Source of the DNA: CAWBVG01 sp963792175
GTDB taxonomy: Bacteria > Acidobacteriota > Vicinamibacteria > Vicinamibacterales > CAVVIG01
Direction: 5' to 3'
NCBI GenBank assembly: GCA_963792175.1
Contig: CAWBVG010000037.1
Location: forward strand, 1 to 64,000
DNA length: 64,000 nt
Each line of letters begins with the position of its first letter. The first letter of the stretch is position 1. The notes below the pieces were generated by a model. That model saw nothing but the letters and a program-made list of their open reading frames with translations, did no database searches and was not told where the DNA came from. This document shows, in pieces, positions 36,450 through 48,421 of the stretch. Both the position numbers and the translations under genes were made by a program.

Positions 36450-39400
36450 ATGGGTTGGGTTCGATCGAGCGACTGGCGTCATCGGTTCGTTCGCGGCGCC
36501 GGTCTGCTCGTGTGCTGTCTGCTGGCGGCCGTCATCCATGGGCGCGCTCAGGCTCAAACCGGCCAGGGCGCTGCCCCGCTCGCGCAGCGCGGACAGATGA
36601 CGGCGCACGGCATCACCCTGTCCTATCCCACCGGCTGGTTCATGGCGCAGGAGGGGGACAACGCGCGGATCGTCAGTGTTTCAGCGGACCGACTGAGCGC
36701 GCTCGATGCTCAAGCCCTCAATCAGACCGCACAGATTCTCGTGAGCGTCGAAAGGATGCGCGACCACGCGGAGGCGCTTCGCCGACTCGAGAACATCCGT
36801 TCCGAATCTTCCGCGCCGACGACATTTCTCCGGATCGGCGGGTGGCCGGCATTACAGCGCCGGTCGATCGAGCCGCGCGAGCAGCCCGGGATGGAAGACC
36901 CGGATCTCGAGGAGCCCGATCGGGACGACCCGTCAGCGGGACGGGAACAGCCGGAAAGACCTCGTGAAGCACAGAAGCAGGCGCTCTATCCGCTGACCGT
37001 TCTGCGACTGACCACGGTCATTGCGGCCGCGAACCTCGTCGTACGCGTCGAGGGTCGGCTGCCGCCTGATGCGCCGGCGGCTCTGGAGGCGACCACCAGA
37101 GCCATCGAGCAGAGCCTCGTGTTTCGTGCACAGGGCGATCCCGCCGTCGTGGACCGCGAGCTGTCACGGCTCCGTGCCACGCCGCTGCGCCGGCCGATCC
37201 CTCCGCCGCGGCCGAACGCGAGGACTATTCCGGACGGGCGTGCGGGCGGCCGGGCCGTCCAAGCGGTACCGAGCCGGCGGCGGCCGCGCCGCTGCGCTGA
37301 GTCTTCAAGCGCCGGGCCTGGCACAACTGACCTTGAACAATGCCAGCGAGGCCGAAATCGCAGTCTCGACCAACGGCCAGAACATCGTCATCGCTCAAGG
37401 TTTCGTCTATTCGACGTCGACCGACGGCGGGCAGAACTGGACGATTGACCGCCCGATCGTACCCCAGCCGACTGGCGGCGACGGATCGGTGGCGTTTGGC
37501 CGGAGCGGCACATTCTACGTCGCGACAATCAGCGGAAGCTCGACGGCCATTCAGGCGACCAACAACACGCTGACGCTGGGCCCTCCGGTCAACGCGTTCA
37601 CCTGTCCCGCCGCAACCAGCGTGAACCCGCCGCCGTGTGGCTTTGCGACCGCCCCGCCGAACTCCGTTCCGATCCCGGACCAGGAACACATCGCGGCTGA
37701 CCGGTTTAACGCGGGCAACGGCGGCGGCGATCAGGTGTACTCAGTTTGGCGGCATGGCGGCAACCGATACGGGATCGCCTGCAACAACGGTCAGGCGTGG
37801 GGTGGGGCGACTGTTTTCGCAGGGGATTTCCCGCGTGTCACGGTCGGACAGGACAGCCGCGTGTACGTGGTCTATCAAAACGGCAATGGGATTTTTCTCG
37901 ATCCGTTTTACCTCCTGCACGACCGGACTCGTGCGGCAGGTGATCGCCGCGCCGGTTGCGACGTTGGGTCCTGGCGCATGGGTGTCGGGCGCGATCCCGT
38001 GCGGTCCGGCCGCGATGCCCGGCCTCGATCGCTGCAATACCGGGAACAATCTCTCGAGTTTCACGGTTGCGGTCGACGACCGCGACGCCACGCATATCTT
38101 CGTCACCTACGCGCAGAATGACCGCCGCGAACAACGAGAACATCGTGGTGCAAGATTCGGTCGACAGCGGCGCGAACTGGCTGCCGGCCCGTACCGTCAC
38201 CGTGAGCAGCGCTGCCTTGGGGCGCCGCTTCATGCCTTGGATCTGTTCCGTGGGGGGCGCCGCATACGTGACATGGTTCGATCGGCGCGCCGCAACAGCG
38301 ACCAACATCAGCCTCACGGATTTTTACGGCGGCAGCGCAACGCGTGACGGTGCCGGCAATCTCGTCGCCGGCGTCGAACGACGGATCAACCCGGCGAACA
38401 CTGCGGACAACCAGTGCGAAGCGGGGCGGCCCCCGGGGAGCCCGAACAGCTGGTTCCAAGGCACGCGCGCCGTCTCCGACTCGGAAACCTGCACGCCACA
38501 GCAGCCACAGCTGGCTGGACGGTGCTTTCGCCCCGCCATTACTCCGCAAGTCGGCTCGGGCAACTCGTGCGATTTCAGCACGCCCAACTGCCCCGTCGTG
38601 CCATTTCCGGAGACGTGTCAACCGGTTCCCACAGGCGGAGTCCCGAAGTACGGGGATTACAACGGCAATGCCTGCTCGGCCGGGCGCGTCTACGCGATCT
38701 GGCCGTCCGCGACGACGCCCCCGCCCACGATCGGGCCAGCCGGCGCCGTCAATCTCTATTTCGCATCGCTCGTCGTCGCCGCCTCGCAGATACAGATCCC
38801 CGGACCCGTCGTGTTCCCCGATACCTGCGTCGGTTCCAGCGCGCTCGCCACCGCCAACGTCTGCAACACGCGGCACGAATCCTCTCCACGTCGATCCCAT
38901 CACGTCGTCCGACCCGCAATTCTCCGGTCGCCACGCCCTCATCCGGATACCCCGTCACCGTCGCGGCAGGTTCATGCTTTCCGTTTCAAGTGCGGTTTAC
39001 ACCGACCGAGCGCAGGCAACAAGTCGGCCGCGCTGACCGTGCCGAGCGACGACACCGTCAGCCCCAACGTGAATATTTTCGTGTCGGGCCGCGGCACGCA
39101 GGCAGCGATGACGACGATGATCGCGGACGCTGGCGATTTCGGCACCGTCACGCCCGGCTCACTGCGCGATCAGCCGCTCGTGATTGCGAACCCCGGCAGC
39201 TGTCCGTTGACCGTCACCAACCTGACGTCGAACGCGCCGGACTTCCAGGCGGCGCAAGTGACGTCGTTTCCGTTCTCCGTCGCGCCCGGAACGGCCGTCG
39301 ACGTGCCGATCCGATTCCAGCCGACCAGCGTCGGCCCGAAAAGCGCGACGCTGACCATCACGAGCAATGATCCGGCCGGCGCGCAACGACAAGTCCGCGT

Positions 39401-40533
39401 CAGCGGCACCGGCGGCGCGCCAGTCATCACAACCAGCGTGGTGGACACTGGAAGCCTCGGGCAGGTGTGTGTCGGCGACACGCGCGATCTCGACGTCACG
39501 GTGACGAACAGCGGCGTCGCGCCGCTCGTCATCTCGGCGATCGCCTCGAGCTCGCCGGAATTTCAGGTGCCCCAGGTACTGGTGTTCCCCCTGGTCGTCG
39601 CGCCTGGTACGTCGCTCCAAGTGCCGATCCGTCTCGCGCCGACGACGGCAGGCCCGAAAACGACCACGCTGACTTTTTCGAGTAACGATCCGGCCACGCC
39701 TGCGAAAACGGTGACGCTGACCGCTGACACGCCGGCGGCCGAGTTGTGCCATGCCCCGTCGTTCACCTCGGTGGGCCTCAGCATCGGCCCGACGTTCGGG
39801 TCCACCCGAACCGGCGATTTCACCGTCACTGCGCAGGGACGGCAGATGGTGCCGTTCGGCGAGCGCCACAGTTTCGCCTTCCAGGGCCAGGGCGAATATC
39901 TCTACTACGAAGGGCGCCACGAAGGCGAAATCGACTTCGGTCTGATAAAACGCCGGCGCGAGGTGCAGTTTGGCGTGTTTGCAAACCTCAAGTTTGCCGA
40001 CTTCGCGCCCTCGCTCGATGGCGGCTCGCTCGGTCAGGCCTCAGCCGTCGCGGACGTCCTGTTGACCAACGTGCGCCTGAATTTCTTTGGCACGAAGGGG
40101 TTCAAGGACGTCGGCCTTCTTGATCGCCAATCGTCACTGCTGCTCGCGCCGGTCGGCCTGGGAATTCCCGTCGCGGCGATCGAGCGCATCGCCCAGGTGA
40201 CCGATGCCTATGGCGGCGGAGCGCAGGCGGCGCCTGGCGGTGAACACCGACATCGAGGGCCATCTCATGTGGCTGCGCAGGGCGAGGCCGTCTTTGCTGA
40301 GCGATCGCGTGGGCGCCGATCTGCGCGTCACCCAGCATTTGACGCCTCAGTTCGCGCTGTTCGGCGAGGTGATGCTGAACGAGACGCTCGTCGGCTCGTC
40401 AAACAACGGCGCGGTGGTGTTTGGCTTCGTGTTCGGTCGCTGGACTCGCCCATCCGATCTGAGCAACAAGCACACGCCGCTCGGCATGGATATCCCGAGT
40501 ATCCATTACGACCTCAGGACGCGGGCCCGGTAG
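36450..40533 (+). CDS. Giant surface protein: sialidase-like propeller, HYDIN-type Ig repeats, C-terminal barrel (seven frameshifts)
   Basis: One 1358-residue product results if seven single-base insertions (about 37258, 37924, 38117, 38871, 38929, 39014, 40233) are removed; the corrected length is an exact number of codons. Order: signal peptide ending RAQA; a PsbP/DUF1795-like domain (HGITLSYPTGWFMAQEGDN); BNR/sialidase-type propeller (AEIAVSTNGQ, STSTDGGQNW, DSGANWLPARTV, YVTWFDRRA); cysteine-rich loop region; three ASPM-SPD-2-Hydin-type Ig modules, each with a variant of FPFSVAPGTAVDVPIRFQPT and SNDPA; and a strand-rich C-terminal domain resembling an outer-membrane barrel. Function unknown; likely surface adhesion or glycan recognition. 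Its stop codon abuts the stop of the next gene on the other strand. Confidence 0.7.
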
Positions 40534-42963
40534 CTATTCGTTACGAAGGACCGCGGCGGGTTCGACGCCGATGGCACGGCGCGCGGGAACGAAACAGGCG
40601 GCCAGCGCGACGCCGAGCATGAGGATGGCGACCGCCGCGTACGTGACGGCATCGGCGGCGCCGACACCGAACAGAAGGCTCGACATCACGCGCGCGGCGC
40701 CGGCAGCGACCGCCAGCCCGACGACGACGCCACCCGTCACCACTTTCATCCCTTCGCGGACGATCAACCCAAGCACGTGAGCCGGCCGCCCGCCGAGCGC
40801 GAGGCGGATGCTGATGTCCTTGGTCTGCTGTTGGACGTAGTGCGCCATCACGCCGTAGATCCCGACCAGCGACAGCATCAGCGCCACCGCGGCGAAGCCG
40901 CCGACGAGCATGGACATCGACCGCGGCCGCAGCAGCGATTGGTCGACGAGATCGTCGAACGTGGCTAGTCCTGAAAGCGGAACGCTGGGGTCGAGTTCCC
41001 GGACGATTTGACGTACCGAAGACGCGAGCGAGATCGCGTCGACGTCCGTCCGGGCAAGAACGAAGCGGACCCGAGCGGGCGACGATGACCCCTGTGCCGG
41101 CATCGCCGTGTAGACCGTGCCATCGTCCGGCTTGTCGAGGCCGGCGTATTTCACCTCGCTGACGACGCCAACCACGGTCGTCCAGGGACAGGTCGTGCAG
41201 CCGCCTTCGTGAAACCGTTTGCCGACGGCGCTCTGACTTGGGAAAGAACCGCCGGGCCCATGCGCGATCCACGACGACCGACTCGAGATTCGCGGCGGCA
41301 CCGTCGCGGTCCTCCAGCAGCCGGCCGTCGAGCAGCGACAGACCGAGCAGCCGGAAGTAGTCGGGGCTGACCGACACCCACGGCGTCACCGGCTGCGACT
41401 GCCCCGCTGCCGTCGGAAAGTCTTCCAGATCGAAGTTGTTGAAGTTGCCGGCGCCGTTCGGCGGCCGGCTGTCCGCGAACGCGATGCGCGAGACACCCGG
41501 CAGCGCCTCGAGGCGCCGCTGCAGCTGATCCCAGAACGCGATGACGCGGCCCGCAGTGTCGTACTGCGTCGCCGGCAGCGAAATCGATCCGCTGAGGACG
41601 TTGTGCGTATCGAATCCGAGATCGACGCGCCCCAGCTGCTTCAGGCTCACGAGCAGCAGGCCCGCCACGACCAGCAGCGGCGTGGCAATGGCAAACTGGC
41701 TGCCGACCAGAATCTGCCGCAGCCGCCTCACGCTGACACTGCCGGTCGAGGAACGCCCCATCGACCGCAGTGACTCGTCGACCGGGCCGCCGGTGCCGTA
41801 CACCGCCGGCACCACGCCGAACAGCAGCGCGCTCGCCGCGGTCAGACCGACGAGGAGCCAGAAGACCGGTCCATCCAGCGCAATCTCGTGGGTGCGCGGG
41901 AAGTAGGCGGCGCCAACATCGCGGAGCAGGCGCACGCCTGTCCGCGCCAGCAGCACGCCGAGCGACGCGGCGCCAATCGCGAGCACCGCGCTTTCCGCCA
42001 TCAGATATCGCACGACGCGCCCGCGCGACGCGCCCAGGGCCGCGCGCACCGCGAGTTCGCGCCGCCGGCTGGTCACGCGCGCGACCAGCAGGTTCGACGC
42101 GTTGGCGCAGGCGATCAGCCACACCAGGGCCACCGCCGCGAGTGCCAGGCCCGCCGTCAGCTCGACGTCGCCGATGACGTGCCGCTTCAAATCGATGAAG
42201 CTCCAGGTCGCTTTGTCGTCCTGATACGACGACCGCCAGATCGGAAACATCCGTCTGTTGATGGCGCGCAGCTCGTCGGCCGCCGCCGAACGTTCCGATT
42301 CGCTTCGAAGACGGGCGAGCGTGGTGATGAAAAACGGTCCCTTGCGCCGCGGCGGCTGCCACTGGGCGGCGATGAAGAAGTCCTGCCCCTCTTCGAGCGG
42401 TCCGACCGTCTGTGGCAGGACGCCGACCACGATGTGATCGGCACCGTCGATGCGGATCGGCTTGCCGATGGCGTCGACGCGTCCAGCGAGCCGCTGATGC
42501 CAGAATCCCCGCGAGACCATGACCGTGAGCGGGCTGCCGGGCCGGCCGTCGGCTTCCGCGAAGTCGCGTCCGTTGGCCGGCCGTAGACCGAGCAGACTGA
42601 AGTACGTCCAGGAGACGAGCTTTCCCCGGAGACGCTCGGCCACGTTGCCGTCGCTGAACGACATCAGCCGGTCGGTGTAGCCCGCGATCTGCTCGAAATG
42701 GGTCTGCTCGGCCTGCAGCGCCTGGTAGTCGGCGACCGAGAATCTGAATCGGTTCGGCGGCGCGTCCGTATAGATGCGCACCAGCCGGCCGGGGTCGGCG
42801 TAGGGCAGCGGCTGGAGGAGGGCGGCGTGAATCGCGCTGAAAATGACGGTGGTGGCGCCAATGCCAAGGCCGACGGTGACCACGATGGTCAGGGTCATCA
42901 TCGGGAGCCCGGAGAAGGCCACGAAGCGTGACGCGAAGGTCCTGTCAGCAGATCCTGGAGCAT
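40534..42963 (-). CDS. ADOP-type MacB/FtsX permease (two frameshifts)
   Basis: About 810 residues. First transmembrane segment TLTIVVTVGLGIGATTVIFS, periplasmic core, central block LVWLIACANASNLLVARV with RRRELAVRAALGASRGRVVR, second core and terminal block ending ARRAIGVEPAAVLRNE. An extra base at 41239 separates the C-terminal quarter (after RRFFP). At the other end, the ATG at 42963 (MLQDLLTGPSRHA) leads out of frame into FVAFSGLPMM around 42935, consistent with one missing base. Compared with its neighbours it lacks the long N-terminal leader. No PadR gene or ATPase is attached to it directly. Confidence 0.85.
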
Positions 42964-43002
42964 GATTCTCTTTTAGACGGTGGAGCGCGGCCGCCCGTTA
43001 GT

Positions 43003-43056
43003 GTAGGGGCGGACCTGTGTGTCCGCCCGGGGGCCGACACGCGGGTCGGCCCCTAC
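43003..43056. repeat. Solitary REP/BIME pair between ADOP genes
   Basis: Two back-to-back palindromes, GGGGCGGAC...GTCCGCCC and GGGCCGAC...GTCGGCCC, framed by GTAGGGG and CCCCTAC. These are the same two units that flank the RAYT gene 13 kb away. Confidence 0.85.
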
Positions 43057-43057
43057 G

Positions 43058-45661
43058 TCATTCGGCCCGCAATGCCGTCATCGGATCGACGCGCAGCGCG
43101 CGCAGCGTTGGCGCAAGCGTGCCAAGAACGGTCATCAGGAACGCCAGCGCGACGGCGGCAGCGAGCGTCGGCCCGTCGGCCGGTTTGACCCCGGCGAGCA
43201 GCGCCTCCATGCTGCGGCCGGCGGCGTATGCGAGCAGCACGCCGGGAACAATCCCCGCGATCGCGAGGATCGCGCCACGCCACATGACCATCGACAGGAT
43301 GTCGCTCGACCGCGCGCCGAGTGCCAGACGGACGCCGATCTCCTGCACGCGTTGAGACACCGCGAACGACAGGAGGCCGTGGATGCCGATCGCGGCCAAC
43401 ACGAACGCAATCAGCGCGAACGCGCCCAGCACGCGCACCTGCGTCGACCGCGATGCCGTATCGCGATCGACGATCGTCGTCAACGGATTGACCTCGGCGA
43501 CCGGCATCATCGGATCGGCGTTCCGCACGATGCCGCGGATCGATGCCGTGAGGCTCTCCGGCGGAAGCGTCGATCGCACAACCAATGCCCTCGGCACGAA
43601 GCCGAGGATCACGCTCCGAGATGGAATGGGGCGATCGCCGATCTGCGGCGACGGCAGGTACGTCTGCGGCGCTGCGTCGCTCTCGAGCCCTCGCATGCGG
43701 ATGTCCCCGACGACGCCAACGACGGTGCGATCGTATCCGGCGAAATTGATCCGGCGCCCGATCACCGAAGCGATGGTCTCGTTCGGCCAGTAGCGCTTCA
43801 CGAACGATTCGCTGATGACGGCCACGAACTGACGATCCGCCGCGTCCGAAGCCGCGATGTCGCGCCCGCTCAGAAGCGGCGTGCCGATCGTCGCGAAGTA
43901 GCCGGGGGTCACGTACCGCAGGTAGGCGGAATCGCCGTGCGGCATCACCGGTTGTCCATCGACCGCGACGGACCAGACACCCCCGCGCATACGGCCCATC
44001 GGCAGGTAGCTCACGAAAGCCGCGTTGGTCACGCCCGGGAGCGCGCGCAGGCCGGTCAGCACCTGCGTGTAGAACGCCTCGCGCGTCGAAGTGCCAGCGT
44101 ATTTCGGCATCGGAAGCGGCGTCTGCATCGTCAGCACGCCTTCCGCGCGGAACCCGGGGTCGACCGATCGGACGTTGAGCAATGCGCGCAGCAGCAGGCC
44201 GGCCGACACCAGCAGCAATACGGACGCGGCGATTTCGACCACGACGAGCGCCGAGCGGGCGCCTTCCTTCTGGCCGCCGCCGGCTCGCGCCCCTTCACGC
44301 AACCCGGCGAGGCTCGCTTCGCCGCCGACGCGCATCACCGGCGCGAGGCCGAACGTAAGGCCGGTGACGATCGTCAGCGTTATCGCGAACAGCATCACCC
44401 GCACGTCGACACTTGGCGTCGTGGCGACAGGCAGCGTCACCGGTACGAGTTGGTTCAGCAGCGGGACACCGGCGTACGCGACGAGGACGCCGAGCGCCCC
44501 ACCCATGATCGCCAGCAGCAAGCTCTCGGTCATCAGCTGACGAATCATGCGTTCGTGGCCGGCGCCGATGGCCGTGCGCACCGCCAGCTCGCGGCGCCGC
44601 CCGAGCGCCCGCGCGAGCAGCAGGTTCGCCAGATTCGCGCACGCAATCAGCAGCACGCACGCCGACGCGCCGCCCAGCGCGTAGAGCATCAACCGCGATT
44701 GCTCGGGCACCTCGTCGCTGAGCCGCAGCACGTCGGCCGACGCGTCCTTGTTCTCGGCGGGGTGCTCCTGGCGCGAGCGCGCGGTGATGACGTCCATCTC
44801 CACTCGCGCCTGCTCGAGCGACACCCCGTGGCGCAGGCGAGCGACGCCGTTGAAGGAATGGTTGCCCCGATCGGATGACTCACGTTCGCTCAAGCGCAGC
44901 GGCATCCAGAACGACGACCACTCGGCTGCCGGAAACCTGAACTCGCGGGGCATGACGCCGATCACGGTGAACGGCTCGTCGTCCATCAGGACCTTTCGCC
45001 CGATCACGTTGGGATCCCCGCCGAACTGCATCTGCCAGAAGCGATAGCCGAGGAGCAGCGTGCCCGGCGCTCCGGCGCCATCGTCTGTGTCGGCGAACGT
45101 GCGGCCTAGCAACGGCGAGGCTCCGAGGATCCGCAGAACGTCGGCCGACACCGACGCGCCTTCGACACGAATGGGATCGCCAGTCCCGGTCAGGCTCGAG
45201 AGCTGAGGGTGGTACATCCCCGCGCGTTCGAACGAGGTGCTCGCGCTCGTCCAGTCGCGGAAGTTCGCCGGCGAGAGGTTGTTCCGGAACTTCGGCATGT
45301 GCTCCCAGAGCGTCACGATCCGATCGGGTTCGGGAAACGGGAGCGGCCGCAGCAGGACAAAATCAGCAATCGAGAATGCAGCAGTCGTCGCGCCGACGCC
45401 GAGCGCCACGATGAGCACGGCCGTGATCGCAAATCCCGGAGAGCGCCGCAGGACGCGGCAGGTATACGACACGTCCTGTTTCAGGATGTCGACGTGGACC
45501 GCGACGGCGTTCGCCACGACTTCCCCGATCGTGCCCACCCAGAGCGCCACGATCCCGACGCCCCTCGCCTGCGCACGCCGGCGCTCGAACAGCGGACGCA
45601 TTTCGTCGCCGTACTCGTTCCGGAACGACGCGGGATACAGACGAAGCAGAAGGTCATACAC
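43058..45661 (-). CDS. ADOP-type MacB/FtsX permease, tandem copy B
   Basis: 867 residues, intact. It begins MYDLLLRLYPASFRNEYGDE, the short helical leader typical of one ADOP subtype, followed by the first membrane segment, MacB core, LLIACANLANLLLARALGRRRELAVR block, second core and terminal block ending LRVDPMTALRAE. I chose the GTG at 45661; a GTG at 45694 overlapping the upstream stop (GTGA) is an alternative, and a longer in-frame extension upstream merely reads the neighbouring copy in the wrong frame. It is 30 bases from copy A and clearly in its operon. Confidence 0.9.
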   Translation of the reverse strand: MYDLLLRLYPASFRNEYGDEMRPLFERRRAQARGVGIVALWVGTIGEVVANAVAVHVDILKQDVSYTCRVLRRSPGFAITAVLIVALGVGATTAAFSIADFVLLRPLPFPEPDRIVTLWEHMPKFRNNLSPANFRDWTSASTSFERAGMYHPQLSSLTGTGDPIRVEGASVSADVLRILGASPLLGRTFADTDDGAGAPGTLLLGYRFWQMQFGGDPNVIGRKVLMDDEPFTVIGVMPREFRFPAAEWSSFWMPLRLSERESSDRGNHSFNGVARLRHGVSLEQARVEMDVITARSRQEHPAENKDASADVLRLSDEVPEQSRLMLYALGGASACVLLIACANLANLLLARALGRRRELAVRTAIGAGHERMIRQLMTESLLLAIMGGALGVLVAYAGVPLLNQLVPVTLPVATTPSVDVRVMLFAITLTIVTGLTFGLAPVMRVGGEASLAGLREGARAGGGQKEGARSALVVVEIAASVLLLVSAGLLLRALLNVRSVDPGFRAEGVLTMQTPLPMPKYAGTSTREAFYTQVLTGLRALPGVTNAAFVSYLPMGRMRGGVWSVAVDGQPVMPHGDSAYLRYVTPGYFATIGTPLLSGRDIAASDAADRQFVAVISESFVKRYWPNETIASVIGRRINFAGYDRTVVGVVGDIRMRGLESDAAPQTYLPSPQIGDRPIPSRSVILGFVPRALVVRSTLPPESLTASIRGIVRNADPMMPVAEVNPLTTIVDRDTASRSTQVRVLGAFALIAFVLAAIGIHGLLSFAVSQRVQEIGVRLALGARSSDILSMVMWRGAILAIAGIVPGVLLAYAAGRSMEALLAGVKPADGPTLAAAVALAFLMTVLGTLAPTLRALRVDPMTALRAE

Positions 45662-45690
45662 GACGCATGGCGGACTGGTCCGTCCGTCCG

Positions 45691-48312
45691 TCACTCGGCC
45701 CGCAATGCCGTGATGGGATCGATGCGCAGCGCGCGCACCGTCGGGGCGAGCGTGCCAAGCACGGTCATCACGAACGTCAGGACGATCGCGCTCGCCAGCG
45801 TGAGACCGTCTGTGGGTCTGACACCCGCCAGCAGCGCTTCCATGCTGCGTCCGGCCGCGTACGCCAGCAGCACGCCGGGCACAATCCCGCCGATGGCCAG
45901 CAGAACACCGCGCCAGACGATCATCGAGAGGATGTCGCTCGACTGCGCGCCGAGCGCGAGGCGGACGCCGATTTCCTGCACGCGCTGCGACACCGCGAAC
46001 GACAGCAGGCCGTGGATGCCGATCGCGGCCAGCACGAACGCGACGACCGCAAACGCCGGACAGCACGCGCACCTGCACCGACGCGCGACGCCGTCTCGAG
46101 ATCGACCATCTCGGTGAGCGTCTGCATTTCAGTGATCGGCAGCTTCGGATCGGCCCGCCGGATGACGTCGCGGATCGCCGCCGCCAGGTGGTCCGGCGGT
46201 ATCGCCGTCCGGATCGCCAGCGCCTTCGGCGAATAGAACGCGATTGCGCCATCGTCCACCTGCTTCGATGACAGGTACACCTGCGGCTCGCTGATGCGCT
46301 CGAGCCCGCGAAACAGGACGTCACGGGCCACGCCGACGACCTCGCGGTCGGCGTAGGCGAACGTGAAATGGCGGCCGATGGGATCCTCGTGCGGCCAGTA
46401 GCGCTTGACGAACGACTCGCTGACGACCGCCACCGGCTGTCGGCCGCGGGTGTCGCCTTCGGCGATGTCGCGCCCGCGCTTGAGCGGTATGCCCATCGCC
46501 TCGAAGTACCCAGGCGTGACGAACCGGATCGCCGCCACGTTGTTGGCGCTGCGGATGTCCTGCCCGGCGTCCGCGTCGCCCTTGACCGAAACCGGCCAGA
46601 TGCCGCCGCGGAACGAAGACACCGGCAGGAAACTGATGAAGCCGGCCGCCCGCACGCCGGGCAGCGCCCGGACGTCCTGCAGGACCCGGGAGTAGTAGGC
46701 CTCGCGCGCCACGACAGGACCGTACTCCGGCATCGGCAGCTCCGTCCGCAGCGTCAACACGCCCTCGGCGTTGAACCCGGGATCGATCGCCTGCACGGTC
46801 AGCAACGCGCGAATCAGGAGACCGGCCGAGACCAGCAGGACGACCGACGCGATCACCTCCGCGACGACGAGCGCGGATCTGAGACGTTCCTTCTGCCCGC
46901 CGCCCGCTCGAGCGCCCTCTCGCAGGCCATCGAGATCCGGACGCCGGCCGATGCGAACGACCGGCGCCAGCCCGAAGGCGATGCCAGTGAGCGCCGTCAG
47001 CCCGACCGCGACGACGAGGACGCGCAGGTCGACCGACGGTGTTTCGGCGATCGGCAGCGTCGCCGGCACGAGCCGCGCCAGCAGCGGTACCGCGGCGACG
47101 GCGAGCGCGATCCCGAGCGAGCCACCGGCGCCGGCCAGCAGCAGGTTCTCGGTCATCAACTGCCGCACCAGCCGCTCCCGGCCGGCACCGATCGCCGTCC
47201 GCACCGCCAGCTCGCGGCGACGGCTGAGGGCGCGGGCGAGCAGGAGGTTGGCCAGGTTGGCGCAGGCGATCAGCAGCACGCAGCCGGCCGCTGCCGACAG
47301 CGCGAGCAGCAAGAGGCGCGATCGCTGCGAGACCTCCTGCCCGAGCGGGATCACGAGGGCACCCGTGTCCTTGTTCTCGCGCGGGTACTCCCTCTCCAGC
47401 CGCGCGGCGATCACCTGCAGGTCGGCCTCCGCCTGCTCGGGAGTGATCCCTCGCCGGAGCCGCCCCACCGCTTCCAGCCAGTTGTTGGTCCGCTCCGACG
47501 CCTGGTATTCGCGCTCGCTGAAGCGCGTGGTGATCCAGAACAGCGAATTGCTTTTCGGAAAATGAAACTCGCGCGGCATCACGCCGATCACCGTGAACGA
47601 CGCGTCGTCGAAGTCGGCCTTGGCGGCGAGCTGTCGACCGATGATGCCAGGATCGCCGCCAAACTCCGTCTGCCAGAGGCGGTAGCTGAGAATGATGGTT
47701 CCAGGCGCGCCGGGACGATCGTCCTCGGCGGTGAACGTCCGGCCGATGATCGGGGCGACGCCGAGCGTCGGAAACAGATCCGCGCTCACCGACGTGCCGT
47801 CGAACCGGCGCGGCTCGCCGGCGCCGGTCAACGTGATCTCGTCGAAGTGGTACATGCCCATCGACTCGAACGACCTCGTCGCCGCTTTCCAGTCGCGGTA
47901 GTTCGGCGCGGACAGCTCCATGCCCGGGTAGCCGGGAGTCCTTTCCAAAATCTTGACGAGGCGTGAGGGCTCGGGAAACGGCAGCGGGCGGATGAGCACG
48001 AAGTCGGTGACCGAGAACGCGGCCGTCGTGGCGCCGATGCCGAGCGCGACCATCAGGATGGCGGTGATCGCGAAGCCTGGACTTCGCCGCAGCACGCGGC
48101 CGCTGTAGCCGAGATCCTGCCGAAGGATGTCGAGGTGGACGAAGGCGGCGTTGCCAAGCACCTCGCCGAACGTGCCCACCCACAAGGCCGCGATCGCCAA
48201 TGGTCCGGCCGCTTCACGCCGGCGCCGCTTGAAGACGGTCCGCATCTCGGTGCCGTACTCGTTTCTGAACGAGGCCGGATAGAACCGCAGAAGCGCGTCG
48301 TACAGCGTTCAT
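45691..48312 (-). CDS. ADOP-type MacB/FtsX permease, tandem copy A (three frameshifts)
   Basis: 872 residues after removing extra bases near 48306, 46082 and 46057. GGAGG sits 4 bases before the ATG at 48312; the corrected start reads MNLYDALLRFYPASFRNEYG. The core motifs match copy B throughout, and the last 110 residues (from AAIGIHGLLSFAVSQRVQEIG to RIDPITALRAE) are nearly identical to it in protein and DNA, pointing to tandem duplication followed by divergence or gene conversion. It lies downstream of a PadR gene, which presumably controls both copies. Confidence 0.87.
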
Positions 48313-48345
48313 GATCCTCCGCCAGTTCGAGCCATGCGTTGTGGA

Positions 48346-48373
48346 ACGCAGAGCACGCAAAGCACGCAGAGAC
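48346..48373. repeat. Short tandem repeat, 9-base unit ACGCAGAGC
   Basis: ACGCAGAGC, ACGCAAAGC, ACGCAGAG in tandem between the PadR and ADOP genes. Period is 9, not 7, so it is kept apart from the heptamer arrays. Confidence 0.5.
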
Positions 48374-48421
48374 GATCTGACTCTGCGAGCTCAGCGAGCT
48401 CGGCGTTCATGGGCACACCAT

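Noticed and set aside
45700..46324. Long N-terminal extension of ADOP copy B
   Set aside because: It reads copy A's C-terminal region in the wrong frame (arginine-rich, no motifs). The leader MYDLLLRLYPASFR marks the true start.
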